From JBEKTY01 sp049515555 (GTDB lineage: Bacteria > Planctomycetota > Planctomycetia > Pirellulales > Thermoguttaceae), in contig JBEKTY010000003.1 in assembly GCA_049515555.1 (NCBI GenBank), forward strand, positions 1 to 64,000: 64,000 nucleotides of DNA, written 5' to 3'. Of this stretch, positions 1-7,757 are shown one piece after another; position 1 is the first letter of the stretch; each line of letters starts with the position of its first letter. Made by a program: the position numbers and the translations under genes. Under the pieces are notes generated by a model that was given only the letters and a program-made list of their open reading frames with translations, did not search any database and was not told where the DNA came from.

Positions 1-1
1 G

Positions 2-106
2 ATCGCCGCCCCCGCCGCGTGCGGCGCGGCGAGCCCGTCAACCGTTCAGCAGGCTAAGCGGACGTTGTTCGCCGAGGTGGCCAACTGGTTCGAGCCGAGC
101 GTGTGA
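2..106 (+). CDS. 3' end of an unidentified gene entering from the left edge
   Basis: The frame open from base 2 runs to a TGA at 104-106 and ends in residues AKRTLFAEVANWFEPSV. The composition (Phe, Trp, Glu, Asn rather than the Arg/Pro-rich runs of shadow frames) suggests a real C-terminus. No domain is recognisable in the 34 residues visible. It lies on the same strand as the GH20 gene that follows 85 bases later and could be co-transcribed with it. Confidence 0.4.
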   Translation: MAAPAACGAASPSTVQQAKRTLFAEVANWFEPSV

Positions 107-191
107 ACCTCTCTACGGCTATACAGCGCCCTCCGTGCTGCCGGCGCCGGAGTTGCCGTAGGTGAAGACCGGTTTCTTAGCGAGCACTACA

Positions 192-1916
192 ATGAATTTC
201 CTGCGGACGACCTCCGTCGCGGCCCTGGTGCTGAACTTGCTGCTCGTGCCGTTGGCTGCCGCCGCGGCGGGCGCACCGGCCCTGATTCCCAAGCCGGTTC
301 AGGTGACCGTCGCTGCGGGGCAGTTCGTGATTACACCCGCCACCAAAATCCTCTATGCCAAGGGCGACGCGCGCCTGGCCGATGCCGCGGAATACCTGGC
401 CGGGCGGCTTTCGCGGGCACTGGCCGAAACGGTCGCCGCCCAGCCGAGCGACGCGGCCGAGCCGCCGGCCGGGGCCATCTGGATGACGACCTCTCAGGCC
501 GACGCGGCGCTGGGCGACGAGGGCTACCGCCTGGCGGTCGAGCCCCGGGGCGTCGTCATCCGTGCGCCGAAGGCGGCCGGGGCGTTCTACGCCGCGATCA
601 CGCTCCTGCAGCTCGCCCCGCCCGAGGCGTTTCGCTCTCAGGCCCTGGTCGAGGGCCGGCTGGGCGGAAAGGCCACCCGTCCGGCCCCCCGCCCCTGCGA
701 CGAGCCGAACTACTCGACCGCCGGGCCCGTCGCCGCGCTTGCCGTGCCCTGCGCCACCGTCATCGACAAGCCGCGCTTCCCGTGGCGCGGGCTGCTCATC
801 GACCCGGCCAGGCATTTCTGGACCATCGACGAGCTCGAGCAGTACGCCGATTACATGGCCCTGCACAAGCTCAACATGATGCAGATACACCTCACCGACC
901 ACGAGAACTGGTGCGCCGAGGTCATGAAGTATCCCAAGCTCACCCCCGAGAAAGAGCTTGGCGCCGCACATCCCGACGCCGTCGCCCGGCAGACCTATCA
1001 GCGGCTGGCCCGACACTACTACACGCAGGCGGAGCTCAAGTCGCTGGTGGCGTTCGCCGCGAAACGCTTCGTGAGCGTTGTGCCCGAGTTCGAAATGCCG
1101 GGCCACAGCGGGGCGTTTTTGCGCGGCTGCCCGCAGTGCGGCTGCACGGTCGACGGCAGGCACCTCGGCGGCGGCGAGGTCTGCCCCGGCAACGAAACGA
1201 CGTACCGGGTGCTGCAGGAGGTCCTCGACGAAATGCTCGAGGTTTTCCCTAGCCGGTATGTCCACATCGGGGCCGATGAATGCAGCAAGATGAATTGGGG
1301 CAAGTGCTCCGAGTGCCGCAAGCGGATGGCGGCCGAAGGGCTGGCCGACGCGACGCAACTGCACGGCTACTTCGTGCGGCGGATGTCCGACTACCTGCGG
1401 ACCAAAGGCCGGACGCTCGTCGGATGGGACGAGATCCTCGAAAGCGGCGCCAAGGCCGGCGCCGTCGGCATGTACTGGCGCAGCGGCACGGCCGACAAGC
1501 TCATCCAAATGGCCTCGCGCAGCGGGCAGTACCTGGTGATGACTCCCACGAACCACTGCTACTTCGACTACGTCCAGTCGCCCGATCGGCAGATCGAGCC
1601 GCGGGGACTGGGCGACGCCGTCATTACGCTCAAGCGGGCTTATGAGCTGGAGCCGCTGCCCGACTACATCCGGCGGGCCGACCCCAAGCTTGTCCTGGGG
1701 GCCCAAGGGAATCTTTGGGGCGAGGAGATGAAGACCTTCCCCCATGTCCTGTACATGACCTACCCGCGGGCCTGCGCCCTGTGCGAAGCAGCCTGGTCCC
1801 CGGCCGAGGGGCGGGATTACGCCGACTTCTTCGCCCGCCTGAGGGCACACCTCAAGCGCCTCGACGCCGCCGGAATCAAGTACCGCCCGCCCACGATTAT
1901 CGACCGTCCGAAGTAG
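192..1916 (+). CDS. Secreted beta-N-acetylhexosaminidase, GH20
   Basis: This enzyme should remove terminal GlcNAc or GalNAc from glycans outside the cytoplasm. I chose the ATG at 192 (574 residues) because a signal peptide follows at once (Met-Asn-Phe-Leu-Arg, then a hydrophobic Ala/Leu/Val stretch). A GTG at 162 would add ten residues. An N-terminal GH20b-like domain (roughly residues 30-170) leads into the GH20 barrel, with PRFPWRGLLIDPARHF near residue 195 and the catalytic Asp-Glu pair in VHIGADE at residues 362-363. In GH20 enzymes the Asp orients the substrate acetamido group and the Glu is the acid/base. Here Ala replaces the usual second Gly of the HxGGDE motif. Several Cys pairs (CPQCGCTV, CSECRKR) suggest disulfides or a metal site. 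Family assignment is firm; the exact substrate is unknown. Confidence 0.93.
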   Translation: MNFLRTTSVAALVLNLLLVPLAAAAAGAPALIPKPVQVTVAAGQFVITPATKILYAKGDARLADAAEYLAGRLSRALAETVAAQPSDAAEPPAGAIWMTTSQADAALGDEGYRLAVEPRGVVIRAPKAAGAFYAAITLLQLAPPEAFRSQALVEGRLGGKATRPAPRPCDEPNYSTAGPVAALAVPCATVIDKPRFPWRGLLIDPARHFWTIDELEQYADYMALHKLNMMQIHLTDHENWCAEVMKYPKLTPEKELGAAHPDAVARQTYQRLARHYYTQAELKSLVAFAAKRFVSVVPEFEMPGHSGAFLRGCPQCGCTVDGRHLGGGEVCPGNETTYRVLQEVLDEMLEVFPSRYVHIGADECSKMNWGKCSECRKRMAAEGLADATQLHGYFVRRMSDYLRTKGRTLVGWDEILESGAKAGAVGMYWRSGTADKLIQMASRSGQYLVMTPTNHCYFDYVQSPDRQIEPRGLGDAVITLKRAYELEPLPDYIRRADPKLVLGAQGNLWGEEMKTFPHVLYMTYPRACALCEAAWSPAEGRDYADFFARLRAHLKRLDAAGIKYRPPTIIDRPK

Positions 1917-2088
1917 TGCGGCAACCTGGTGAAAAGGGGAGCCTTCACGGGGCCGCGGCCACAAGCGTGCTCCCGCCGAAGTACTGATGGCTCGAAGTCG
2001 TTACCAGGCAGCGACTTCCTTTCCGGACAGCCTCTACGCTGCCACAAGCAACAATGATTCCAAATGCGGAAGAAAGGAAAAAGTCCTA

Positions 2089-2116
2089 TTGCGTTTGCGC
2101 CTGCGCGGTGTACACT
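2089..2116 (+). promoter_or_regulatory. Possible sigma-70-type promoter upstream of the first leader element
   Basis: TTGCGT at 2089-2094 and TACACT at 2111-2116 are separated by 16 bases. They lie about 45 bases before the conserved leader element. The second copy of the element has a similarly placed promoter-like pair. The rest of the gap from 1917 to 2161 shows nothing else I can interpret. Confidence 0.35.
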
Positions 2117-2161
2117 GACGGTATTGGAAAAGTCGCGGTTCACGGGATCGCGACTCTCCAA

Positions 2162-2272
2162 TGAAATCGTCGGATGACTAGATAAAGAGCAACTCGGCCG
2201 GGCCGGGGGGCTCGTTGACGAGTAAGCCGACGTGGTCGAACGCCTCCGGGTGTTCTGCCACGTCGGCTTTTT
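2162..2272 (+). ncRNA. Putative structured leader RNA, copy 1 (riboswitch-like), upstream of sigma factor
   Basis: Bases 2162-2270 align without gaps to 10253-10361 with 95 of 109 positions identical, although the genes downstream are unrelated. A short hairpin (CTCGGC / GCCGGG, bases 2191-2205) keeps pairing in the other copy, where its U-G pair becomes C-G. A long hairpin follows at 2226-2267 and ends in a U-run. GATAAAG then GCAAC before the first stem, and AGTAAGCC after it, loosely recall c-di-GMP-I (GEMM) riboswitches, but the consensus is not matched and I do not assign it. The initiation codon of the sigma gene is about 44 bases beyond the hairpin, so transcription attenuation is a plausible mode of action. 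Confidence 0.6.
2226..2272 (+). terminator. Terminator-like hairpin closing leader element 1
   Basis: A ten-base-pair outer stem (GCCGACGTGG with CCACGTCGGC), a small internal loop, and a seven-pair inner stem (GAACGCC with GGTGTTC) are capped by a four-base loop and followed by five T residues. This has the form of an intrinsic terminator. Its position before the sigma-factor start codon suggests conditional read-through. Confidence 0.6.
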
Positions 2273-2315
2273 CTGTTTGCGGTGGCCCGGGACGTTGCAA
2301 CCTGGAGGAAGTGCG

Positions 2316-3398
2316 ATGCACACCGACTATCCGATCCGGTACACGCTGAGGCCGTTCGACCAGGAACATGCGGAGATGGCGATCTTTCCGTACCGTCAGG
2401 GGCCGCTGTCCGCCGAGACGAAAAGCAAGATATACCAGCAGCATCGCCGCGGCGAGCCGGTGCAGGCGTTGGCCCAGCGGTTTCACCGGGCCCCGAGCCG
2501 CATCTATCGCATCGTCAACACGATGCGCGCCGCGCGGGTCATAGAGCTGCCGCTGGACTGCATCGGCAACGAGCAGTTCGCCTGCCTGCGCTCGGAGAAG
2601 AAGGAGGCGGAGATCCTGGGGCCGCTGCCGGAAAGCGATTTGCTGACGAAAAAACCGCGGTTGCCAAGCGGTTTGCCTGCGTACCTGGCCAGTCTGTACG
2701 AGGTGCCCCTGCTGACGCGAGAGCAGGAGATGCATCTCTTTCGGAAGATGAACTACCTCAAGTACAAGGCGAGTGCGCTGCGGGCGCAACTCGATTTGAA
2801 CCGGCCGAAGAGCAGACTGATGGACCGGATCGAGAAGCTGTACGACGAATCGGTCGCGACCAAGAACCACATGATCCGTGCCAACCTACGGCTGGTGGTC
2901 TCGATTGCCAAGCGGTATGTCGGTCCGGCGGCGGACTTCTTCGAGCTGGTCAGCGATGGAAACATCTCGTTGCTGCGCGCGGTGGAGAAGTTCGACTTCG
3001 CGCGGGGTTTCAGGTTCAGCACGTACGCGAGCTGGGCGATCATGAAGAACTTCGCCCGAACAATCCCCGACGTGCTTCGTCATCGGAACCGTTTTTGCAC
3101 CAGCCACTCGGAGATGCTCAGCACCGTCGAGGACGCCCGCGCGAGCCAGTACGAGCAGGAGTCGGCCCAGATTCAGCGGGAGTCGCACGTGGAGGGGATC
3201 CTCGAGCGACTCGACGAGCGGGAGCGGCAGATTGTCAAGAGTCGTTTTGGCTTGACAAGCGGCCGGGAACCGCTGACGCTGAGGCAAGTTGGCGCCGCGA
3301 TGGAAGTAACCAAAGAGCGAGTTCGACAGATCCAGTCTCGGGCGATGGGCAAATTGAGACAGGCCGCTGCGGAGGGCAAAGTCGAGTACTCGCTGTGA
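2316..3398 (+). CDS. Sigma-70 family factor with N-terminal helix-turn-helix
   Basis: This 360-residue protein is a group 2/3-like RNA polymerase sigma factor. The ATG at 2316 has a GGAGGA ribosome site at 2304-2309, so the 28 residues open upstream are discounted. Region 2 (about residues 170-245) contains NLRLVVSIAKRYVG and FDFARGFRFSTYASWAI, the core-binding and -10 recognition segments. Region 4 (about 298-350) contains LDERERQIVKSRFGL and the helix-turn-helix ending KERVRQIQSRAMGKLR. Region 3 appears reduced to a short linker. Residues 35-70 form a separate helix-turn-helix-like segment (GEPVQALAQRFHRAPSRIY), an extension I associate with planctomycete sigma factors. It is preceded by the structured leader, so its expression is probably controlled by that RNA. 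Confidence 0.88.
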   Translation: MHTDYPIRYTLRPFDQEHAEMAIFPYRQGPLSAETKSKIYQQHRRGEPVQALAQRFHRAPSRIYRIVNTMRAARVIELPLDCIGNEQFACLRSEKKEAEILGPLPESDLLTKKPRLPSGLPAYLASLYEVPLLTREQEMHLFRKMNYLKYKASALRAQLDLNRPKSRLMDRIEKLYDESVATKNHMIRANLRLVVSIAKRYVGPAADFFELVSDGNISLLRAVEKFDFARGFRFSTYASWAIMKNFARTIPDVLRHRNRFCTSHSEMLSTVEDARASQYEQESAQIQRESHVEGILERLDERERQIVKSRFGLTSGREPLTLRQVGAAMEVTKERVRQIQSRAMGKLRQAAAEGKVEYSL

Positions 3399-3525
3399 AA
3401 AACAACAGGATCGCATCTTTCGGGCGTGTGAAGTCTCGTGGTTGCCGCGTCACCTTGACCTGCGCAGTCGCGGGTGCGACAATGCCGTCGTGCCTGCTCC
3501 TTAGCGATTGGTGAGTCCGACGGCC

Positions 3526-4104
3526 ATGAAATCGAGCCGATCTTCTCGGGTCACGCAACTCCTGGAGAAATTCGAGCCGGGGGACCGCCCTGCCGGAAAG
3601 CAGTTGTTTGCGGAAGTCTACACCGAACTGCGGGCACTTGCCGCGCGATACTTGCACCGGGAACGAAATAACCATACCCTTCAGCCCACCGCGCTGGTCC
3701 ACGAAGTCTACCTGAAGCTCGTCGGTCAAACAAGCGTTGATTGGCAGGGCCGGGCCCATTTCCTGGCCATTGCCGCCAAGGCTATGCGACAGATTCTCGT
3801 GGATCATGCTCGCCGACATAGGGCGGCCAAGCGGGGCGGCAATCGGCATCGCATCACACTCGACGACAACCTGGTCATCGAGTCCCGTCGCGACGTAGAC
3901 CTGTTGGCGCTTGAAGATGCCTTGACCAAGCTCACGAAGCTCGACCCGCGCCAGGCCCAAATGGTCGAGCTGCGATTCTTTGGCGGCCTGAGCATCGCGG
4001 AAGTAGCGAAGGTGATGGGGATCTCCAAACGATCGGTGGAGCGGGAATGGACCATGGTTCGCGCATGGCTGCGGCGAGAACTCAGCAGGACCGAAGGCCC
4101 ATGA
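3526..4104 (+). CDS. ECF sigma factor of the planctomycete TIGR02999/Sigma70_ECF type
   Basis: This 192-residue sigma factor has region 2 in the first half (TALVHEVYLKLVG, HFLAIAAKAMRQILVDHARR) and region 4 near the C-terminus (DPRQAQMVELRFFGGLSIAEVAKVMGISKRSVEREW split across two helices). These are hallmarks of ECF sigma factors paired with Ser/Thr kinases rather than with anti-sigma proteins. ATG 3526 is preferred, although TTG 3508 and GTG 3511 are in frame. Its stop codon overlaps the kinase start as ATGA at 4101-4104, implying translational coupling and joint function. Phosphorylation of the sigma factor by that kinase is inferred from this pairing, not seen. Confidence 0.88.
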   Translation: MKSSRSSRVTQLLEKFEPGDRPAGKQLFAEVYTELRALAARYLHRERNNHTLQPTALVHEVYLKLVGQTSVDWQGRAHFLAIAAKAMRQILVDHARRHRAAKRGGNRHRITLDDNLVIESRRDVDLLALEDALTKLTKLDPRQAQMVELRFFGGLSIAEVAKVMGISKRSVEREWTMVRAWLRRELSRTEGP

Positions 4105-5186
4105 GTACGGAGCGCTACGCGCAGGTGCGAAGGCTGTTCCTGGCCGCGTGCGAGCTGGCCGAAAGCGAGAGTGGCCCGTTTCTCGATCAGGCCTGCGCGG
4201 GCGATCCCCAGCTTCGAGAAGAACTGGAATCCCTGCTGAAGCAACCGCGCTCGACGACCATCATCGGCACGTCGAGCGAAGACGCCACCCACGGCAAGAT
4301 CCTTTCGCCCATCGCCCATCTTCCCCGGGAACCTATTACCGCCGATTTCCCCGTTGAGACGGCACGGACTGAGAATCCCTGGCGTTTTTCGCCGGGTGAA
4401 ATCATTGCCGCCCAGCGCTACAAGATTCTGGGGCCACTGGGTGGAGGCGGTGTGGGCGAGGTGTACAAGGCGCACGATCAGATCATGGATCAAGACGTGG
4501 CGTTGAAGTTTCTCGCTCGCGGGAAGAGCGGAGGTGACCCGACGTGCAGCCGTTTCGTGAGCGAAGTCGCGACGGCCCGCGAAGTTGCCCATCCCAGCGT
4601 GGTCAGGGTCTACGACATCGGCCAACTTGCCGACGGCGAGGTGTTCATTTCGATGGAGTTCATCGACGGCGAAGACCTGGCGTCGCTGCTACGGCGCGCC
4701 GGCAGGCTTTCGCCTGAAAAGACGGTGCAAATCGCCCGGGAACTGTGCGCCGGGCTGGGCGCCGCGCACGATCATGGCGTGTTGCATCGGGACCTCAAGC
4801 CCTCCAATATCGTGATCGACGGAGACGGCCACGTTCATATCGCCGATTTCGGCATTGCGGCTTTCGTCTCAACCGCCGCAGGCGAGCTTCCTTTGGCCGG
4901 GACGCCCGCTTTCATGGCCCCCGGATTGTTTCGCCACAAGCAACCCTCGAAACAAAGCGACCTGTATGCGCTGGGGCTTGTGCTGTATGAAGTGGCCACG
5001 GGAAAGGAACCCTTCGGCGGCGTGCCGGCCGACGGCCTCCAAGCCGCGGCAGAACTGATTCCACCTTCCGTGCTGTGTCCTGAAATTGAGCCTGCCCTGG
5101 AACGGGCAATCCTGCAGTGCTTGCAAGAAGATCCGAGCCGGCGGCCTGAATCCGCGAAAGCTGTTGCGGCCCTCTTGCCGGAATAA
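4101..5186 (+). CDS. Soluble Ser/Thr protein kinase, partner of the ECF sigma factor
   Basis: The 361-residue protein has an N-terminal helical segment of about 55 residues common to planctomycete and acidobacterial kinases (YAQVRRLFLAACELAESE). A Hanks-type kinase domain follows, from about residue 110 to the C-terminus. Visible elements are the glycine loop GPLGGGGVGEVYKA, the ATP-anchoring Lys136, HRDLKPSN with catalytic Asp231, and ADFG with Asp249. The activation segment ends in MAPGLF, so the nearly invariant Glu of the APE motif is Gly275. The chain stops just after the kinase fold, with no transmembrane helix or WD40/PASTA sensor. It is therefore probably cytoplasmic and acts on the coupled sigma factor. 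The missing APE Glu may lower activity. Confidence 0.88.
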   Translation: MSTERYAQVRRLFLAACELAESESGPFLDQACAGDPQLREELESLLKQPRSTTIIGTSSEDATHGKILSPIAHLPREPITADFPVETARTENPWRFSPGEIIAAQRYKILGPLGGGGVGEVYKAHDQIMDQDVALKFLARGKSGGDPTCSRFVSEVATAREVAHPSVVRVYDIGQLADGEVFISMEFIDGEDLASLLRRAGRLSPEKTVQIARELCAGLGAAHDHGVLHRDLKPSNIVIDGDGHVHIADFGIAAFVSTAAGELPLAGTPAFMAPGLFRHKQPSKQSDLYALGLVLYEVATGKEPFGGVPADGLQAAAELIPPSVLCPEIEPALERAILQCLQEDPSRRPESAKAVAALLPE

Positions 5187-5311
5187 GATGCCCTAGCTGC
5201 CGCCCTCACTGCCGGCCAGGCTCCCGCGCCAAACATGGTGCTCGGAGGCGGTGAGCACGCCGGCTTGCGGCTGGGGGTAAGGCGTGGATCCAGGGGGGCG
5301 AATCAGCCCCG

Positions 5312-5692
5312 CTATTTATTCTTTGCGTCGCGGAAAATCGGCGATTCGGCCAGGGTGAGCAGAACGACCTCCTCGCCTGTGACGGTGCTGATGTCGTGGT
5401 GTAGGTTCAGCACCTTGACGCCGGTGACCTCGTGGACCATCGCTTCGAGGACCGGACGGGCCGTTTCGATCAGATGGGTGCGCACTTGCTTGAGCAGGTC
5501 CCTCCCCTTCTCGGCCGGAAGCGACTTGACCAGTTGCTGCTCGGCGGCGGTCAAAACGCCTTGAAGGCGGACCACGAGGAGATCACCCAGCAGGTGGGTG
5601 TGAATGTCCTTGGGGCCCCGGCCCATGTAGTCCTGCTCAAAACGACACATTGCCTCACAAACGGCGGCCTCGATTTCTCCTTGTGTTTTCAT
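5312..5692 (-). CDS. MpsC/DUF2294-like protein
   Basis: The 126-residue protein starts at ATG 5692 behind a GGGGGA site. It resembles DUF2294 proteins, renamed MpsC-like after a proposed role in sodium-dependent membrane-potential generation. Characteristic stretches are FEQDYMGRGPKDIHTHLLGD and VKVLNLHHDISTVTGEEVVLL. There is no membrane segment. It begins four bases after the stop of the LRR gene, so the two should be co-transcribed. The biochemical role of the family is poorly known, and a link between an LRR protein and membrane energetics is only contextual. Confidence 0.7.
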   Translation of the reverse strand: MKTQGEIEAAVCEAMCRFEQDYMGRGPKDIHTHLLGDLLVVRLQGVLTAAEQQLVKSLPAEKGRDLLKQVRTHLIETARPVLEAMVHEVTGVKVLNLHHDISTVTGEEVVLLTLAESPIFRDAKNK

Positions 5693-5696
5693 AAAA

Positions 5697-7070
5697 TCAA
5701 TTCCCCCAAGCCGCCGCCTTCCGGTTGCTGAGCGAGGCCAAGCAGAACGGCGTACCCATATCGAGAGGATCGGCATCCAGGCCCACGAACTGCGGACCAT
5801 GCGATTCCCGCTCGATCGGGTCCAAGGGACCCTTGACCTTGGTAAAACTGAGGTCCAGCGTTCGGAGTTGTCTCAACCCCTTCAGGTGCTCCAAACCGGC
5901 GTCGGTGACCTCGGTGCCGCTGAGGCCCAGTTCTTGGAGTTGCCGCAACCCCTTGAGGTGCACCAGACCGGCGTCGGTGATTCCGGTGTCGTAAAGGTCC
6001 AGCTTTTCGAGTTGCCGCAATTCCTGGAGGTGCTCCAAGCCGGCGTCGGTGACCTTGGTGCCGCCGAGGTCAAGTTCTCGGACTTGGGGCAGACCCCTGA
6101 GGTGCTTCAGACCGGCGTCCGTGACCCAGAAGCACAGCTTTTCGAGTTCGGCGAGACCCCTGAGGTGCTTCAGACCGGCGTCGGTGACTGGGGCATCGCG
6201 GAGGTCCAACGTTTGAAGGTGTCTCAACCCCGTAAGGCGCTCCAAACCGGCGTCAGTGACCTTGGTGCCGCTGAGGTTCAGCTCTCGGAGTTGTGTCAAC
6301 CACCGGAGCCGCTTCAGACCGGCCTCGGTGACCCTGGTAGCGCGGAGGTCCAGGGTATGGAGTTGTCTGAGCGCCTTGAGGTGCTCCAGACCGGCGTCGG
6401 TGACCTTGGTGCCGCTGAGGTCCAACGTTTGGAGTTGCCGCAACCCCTTGAGGTGCTCCAGACCGGCGTCGGCGACCTTGGTGCCGCCGAGGTCCAGCTC
6501 TTGGAGTTGCCGCAACCCCGTGAGGTGCCGCAGACCGCCGGCGGTGACTTTGGTGCCGCCGAGATCCAGCGTTTGGAGTTGCCGCAACCCCGTGAGGTGT
6601 TCCAAACCGGCATCGGTGACTCTGGTGATCCTCAGGCTCAGCTCTCGGAGTCGTGTCAGTCTCTTGATGCGATTCAGGCCGGCGTCGGCGACCTCGGTAT
6701 AGCTCAGGTCCAGCGCTTGGAGTTGGGGCAAACCCTCGAGGTGCTTCAGGCCGGCGCCGGCGACTCTGGTAAGGCTGAGGCTCAGCTTTTCGAGTCGAGC
6801 GAGACCCTTGAGGTGTTCCAGACCGGCGTCGGTGACTCCCGTGCCGTGAACGTGCAACTCTCGGAGTTGTACCAACCTCTTCAGGTGCTCCAAACCGGCG
6901 TCGGTGACTTCGGTATGGGAGAGGTCCAGCTTTTGGAGTTGGGGCAGGCCCTTGAGGCACTCCAAGGCTGCGTCGTCGAGTATGCACCAGGAGAGATTGA
7001 CCGAAATCGCAACGTCGCCCCGTAACAACTGAATCCTGGAAATCGCCTCTTTTTCATGCGGCTGCATCAT
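5697..7070 (-). CDS. Leucine-rich-repeat protein, about 17 repeats of 24 residues
   Basis: The 457-residue protein has a short N-terminal segment of about 25 residues, then near-identical 24-residue repeats of the form LxxLxxLDLxxTxVTDAGLEHLKG (cysteine-free, ribonuclease-inhibitor-like type). One unit around residue 300 is shortened (KLCFWVTDAGLKHLRG). There is no signal peptide or membrane helix, so it may stay in the cytoplasm, unlike the many secreted planctomycete LRR proteins. At DNA level this is a 72-base tandem array, the reason the complementary strand is also open over the whole gene. A binding role is likely, the partner unknown. Two consecutive ATGs open the frame at 7070, and the MpsC-like gene follows directly. 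Confidence 0.85.
   Translation of the reverse strand: MMQPHEKEAISRIQLLRGDVAISVNLSWCILDDAALECLKGLPQLQKLDLSHTEVTDAGLEHLKRLVQLRELHVHGTGVTDAGLEHLKGLARLEKLSLSLTRVAGAGLKHLEGLPQLQALDLSYTEVADAGLNRIKRLTRLRELSLRITRVTDAGLEHLTGLRQLQTLDLGGTKVTAGGLRHLTGLRQLQELDLGGTKVADAGLEHLKGLRQLQTLDLSGTKVTDAGLEHLKALRQLHTLDLRATRVTEAGLKRLRWLTQLRELNLSGTKVTDAGLERLTGLRHLQTLDLRDAPVTDAGLKHLRGLAELEKLCFWVTDAGLKHLRGLPQVRELDLGGTKVTDAGLEHLQELRQLEKLDLYDTGITDAGLVHLKGLRQLQELGLSGTEVTDAGLEHLKGLRQLRTLDLSFTKVKGPLDPIERESHGPQFVGLDADPLDMGTPFCLASLSNRKAAAWGN
5830..6990 (-). repeat. 72-base tandem array encoding the LRR units
   Basis: Roughly sixteen to seventeen degenerate 72-base units repeat with the same core (GACCGACGCCGG on the minus strand). 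They are close enough in sequence to allow recombination-driven change in copy number. One unit lacks part of its length. Confidence 0.75.
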
Positions 7071-7160
7071 TCACTTCGCTTTTCGTTTCCTTGCCGTTTC
7101 CGCCATCAATCTCAAGCTGCCAAGCATCGTCGAAACCATGCCCTTGCCCCTGCGGGGGCG

Positions 7161-7712
7161 TCAATTCAGAGACGCGTTACTCGGAATATGCTTGATGTTG
7201 CACATGACCGCCAGTAGCGAGCCGTATGCCTGCCGCAGGAGCCGCTCCCACAGGTTGTCACCGCTGGAGAAGATTTCCGCAGCCGTGGCGGCCGTGGCCC
7301 GCCAGATCCCATGTTCGACTTCATGCTCAAGCTGTCCCGGCCCCCATCCTGCGTACCCTGTGAACAGCTTGCAGGGCCGCTCCCTGGAACGCGTGAGAGC
7401 CAGCACGTTCTTTTTTCTTCCTGCAAAGAACACTCCAGGCAAGACTTCGATCTCTGAAAAAAGCTCGTCCGTATGAACTGCCATGCGCGGGCCGGTCACC
7501 GGACCGCCGAAGTACAGCCTGGGTCCTGCCGGCCAACGCGGCCTGGTGCTTCGCTGCCGCGAGATCACTTCCTGCCGGTCCCGCGGGCGATTCACCATGA
7601 CGCCCAGCGCCCCACGGTCGGCGTGCTGGACCACCAGGATGACCGCTTCGGAGAAATTCGGGTCAAGCTGATGCGGGGCCGCCACCAGAAAACGGCCTTG
7701 AAGCGACATCAT
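7161..7712 (-). CDS. YqgE/AlgH family protein (UPF0301)
   Basis: The 183-residue protein opens MMSLQGRFLVAAPHQLDPNF, the typical start of the AlgH/YqgE family (DUF179). It contains ALGVMVNRP, FGGPV and GYAGWGPGQLEHE, three conserved blocks of that family. Members are small cytoplasmic proteins of uncertain function. AlgH was named for an effect on alginate regulation in Pseudomonas. The start is ATG 7712 (or the adjacent ATG 7709) with GGGAGA upstream. It lies 45 bases downstream of the XRE-type gene and probably ends a three-gene operon headed by the sigma factor at 9859. Confidence 0.88.
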   Translation of the reverse strand: MMSLQGRFLVAAPHQLDPNFSEAVILVVQHADRGALGVMVNRPRDRQEVISRQRSTRPRWPAGPRLYFGGPVTGPRMAVHTDELFSEIEVLPGVFFAGRKKNVLALTRSRERPCKLFTGYAGWGPGQLEHEVEHGIWRATAATAAEIFSSGDNLWERLLRQAYGSLLAVMCNIKHIPSNASLN

Positions 7713-7757
7713 GTTCAGGTCTCCCTTATCGTTGCTCTACGGTTCACGGGGTCCCTC

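Noticed and set aside
177..1964. 595-residue frame on the minus strand over the GH20 gene
   Set aside because: Arg/Gly/Val/Pro-rich shadow of a GC-rich gene, with no family motif, while the plus strand encodes an intact GH20 enzyme.
2162..2272. Assignment as a known c-di-GMP-I (GEMM) riboswitch
   Set aside because: GATAAAG, GCAAC and AAGCC recall it, but the region following the first stem differs from the consensus and I cannot run a covariance model, so I left the class open.
5830..6990. Possible CRISPR array in the tandem repeats
   Set aside because: Units are 72 bases of coding LRR sequence without unique spacers, and no cas gene is present.
5799..7025. 408-residue plus-strand frame opposite the LRR gene
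   Set aside because: It stays open only because the 72-base units are repeated on the other strand; residues repeat as a mirror of the LRR code.
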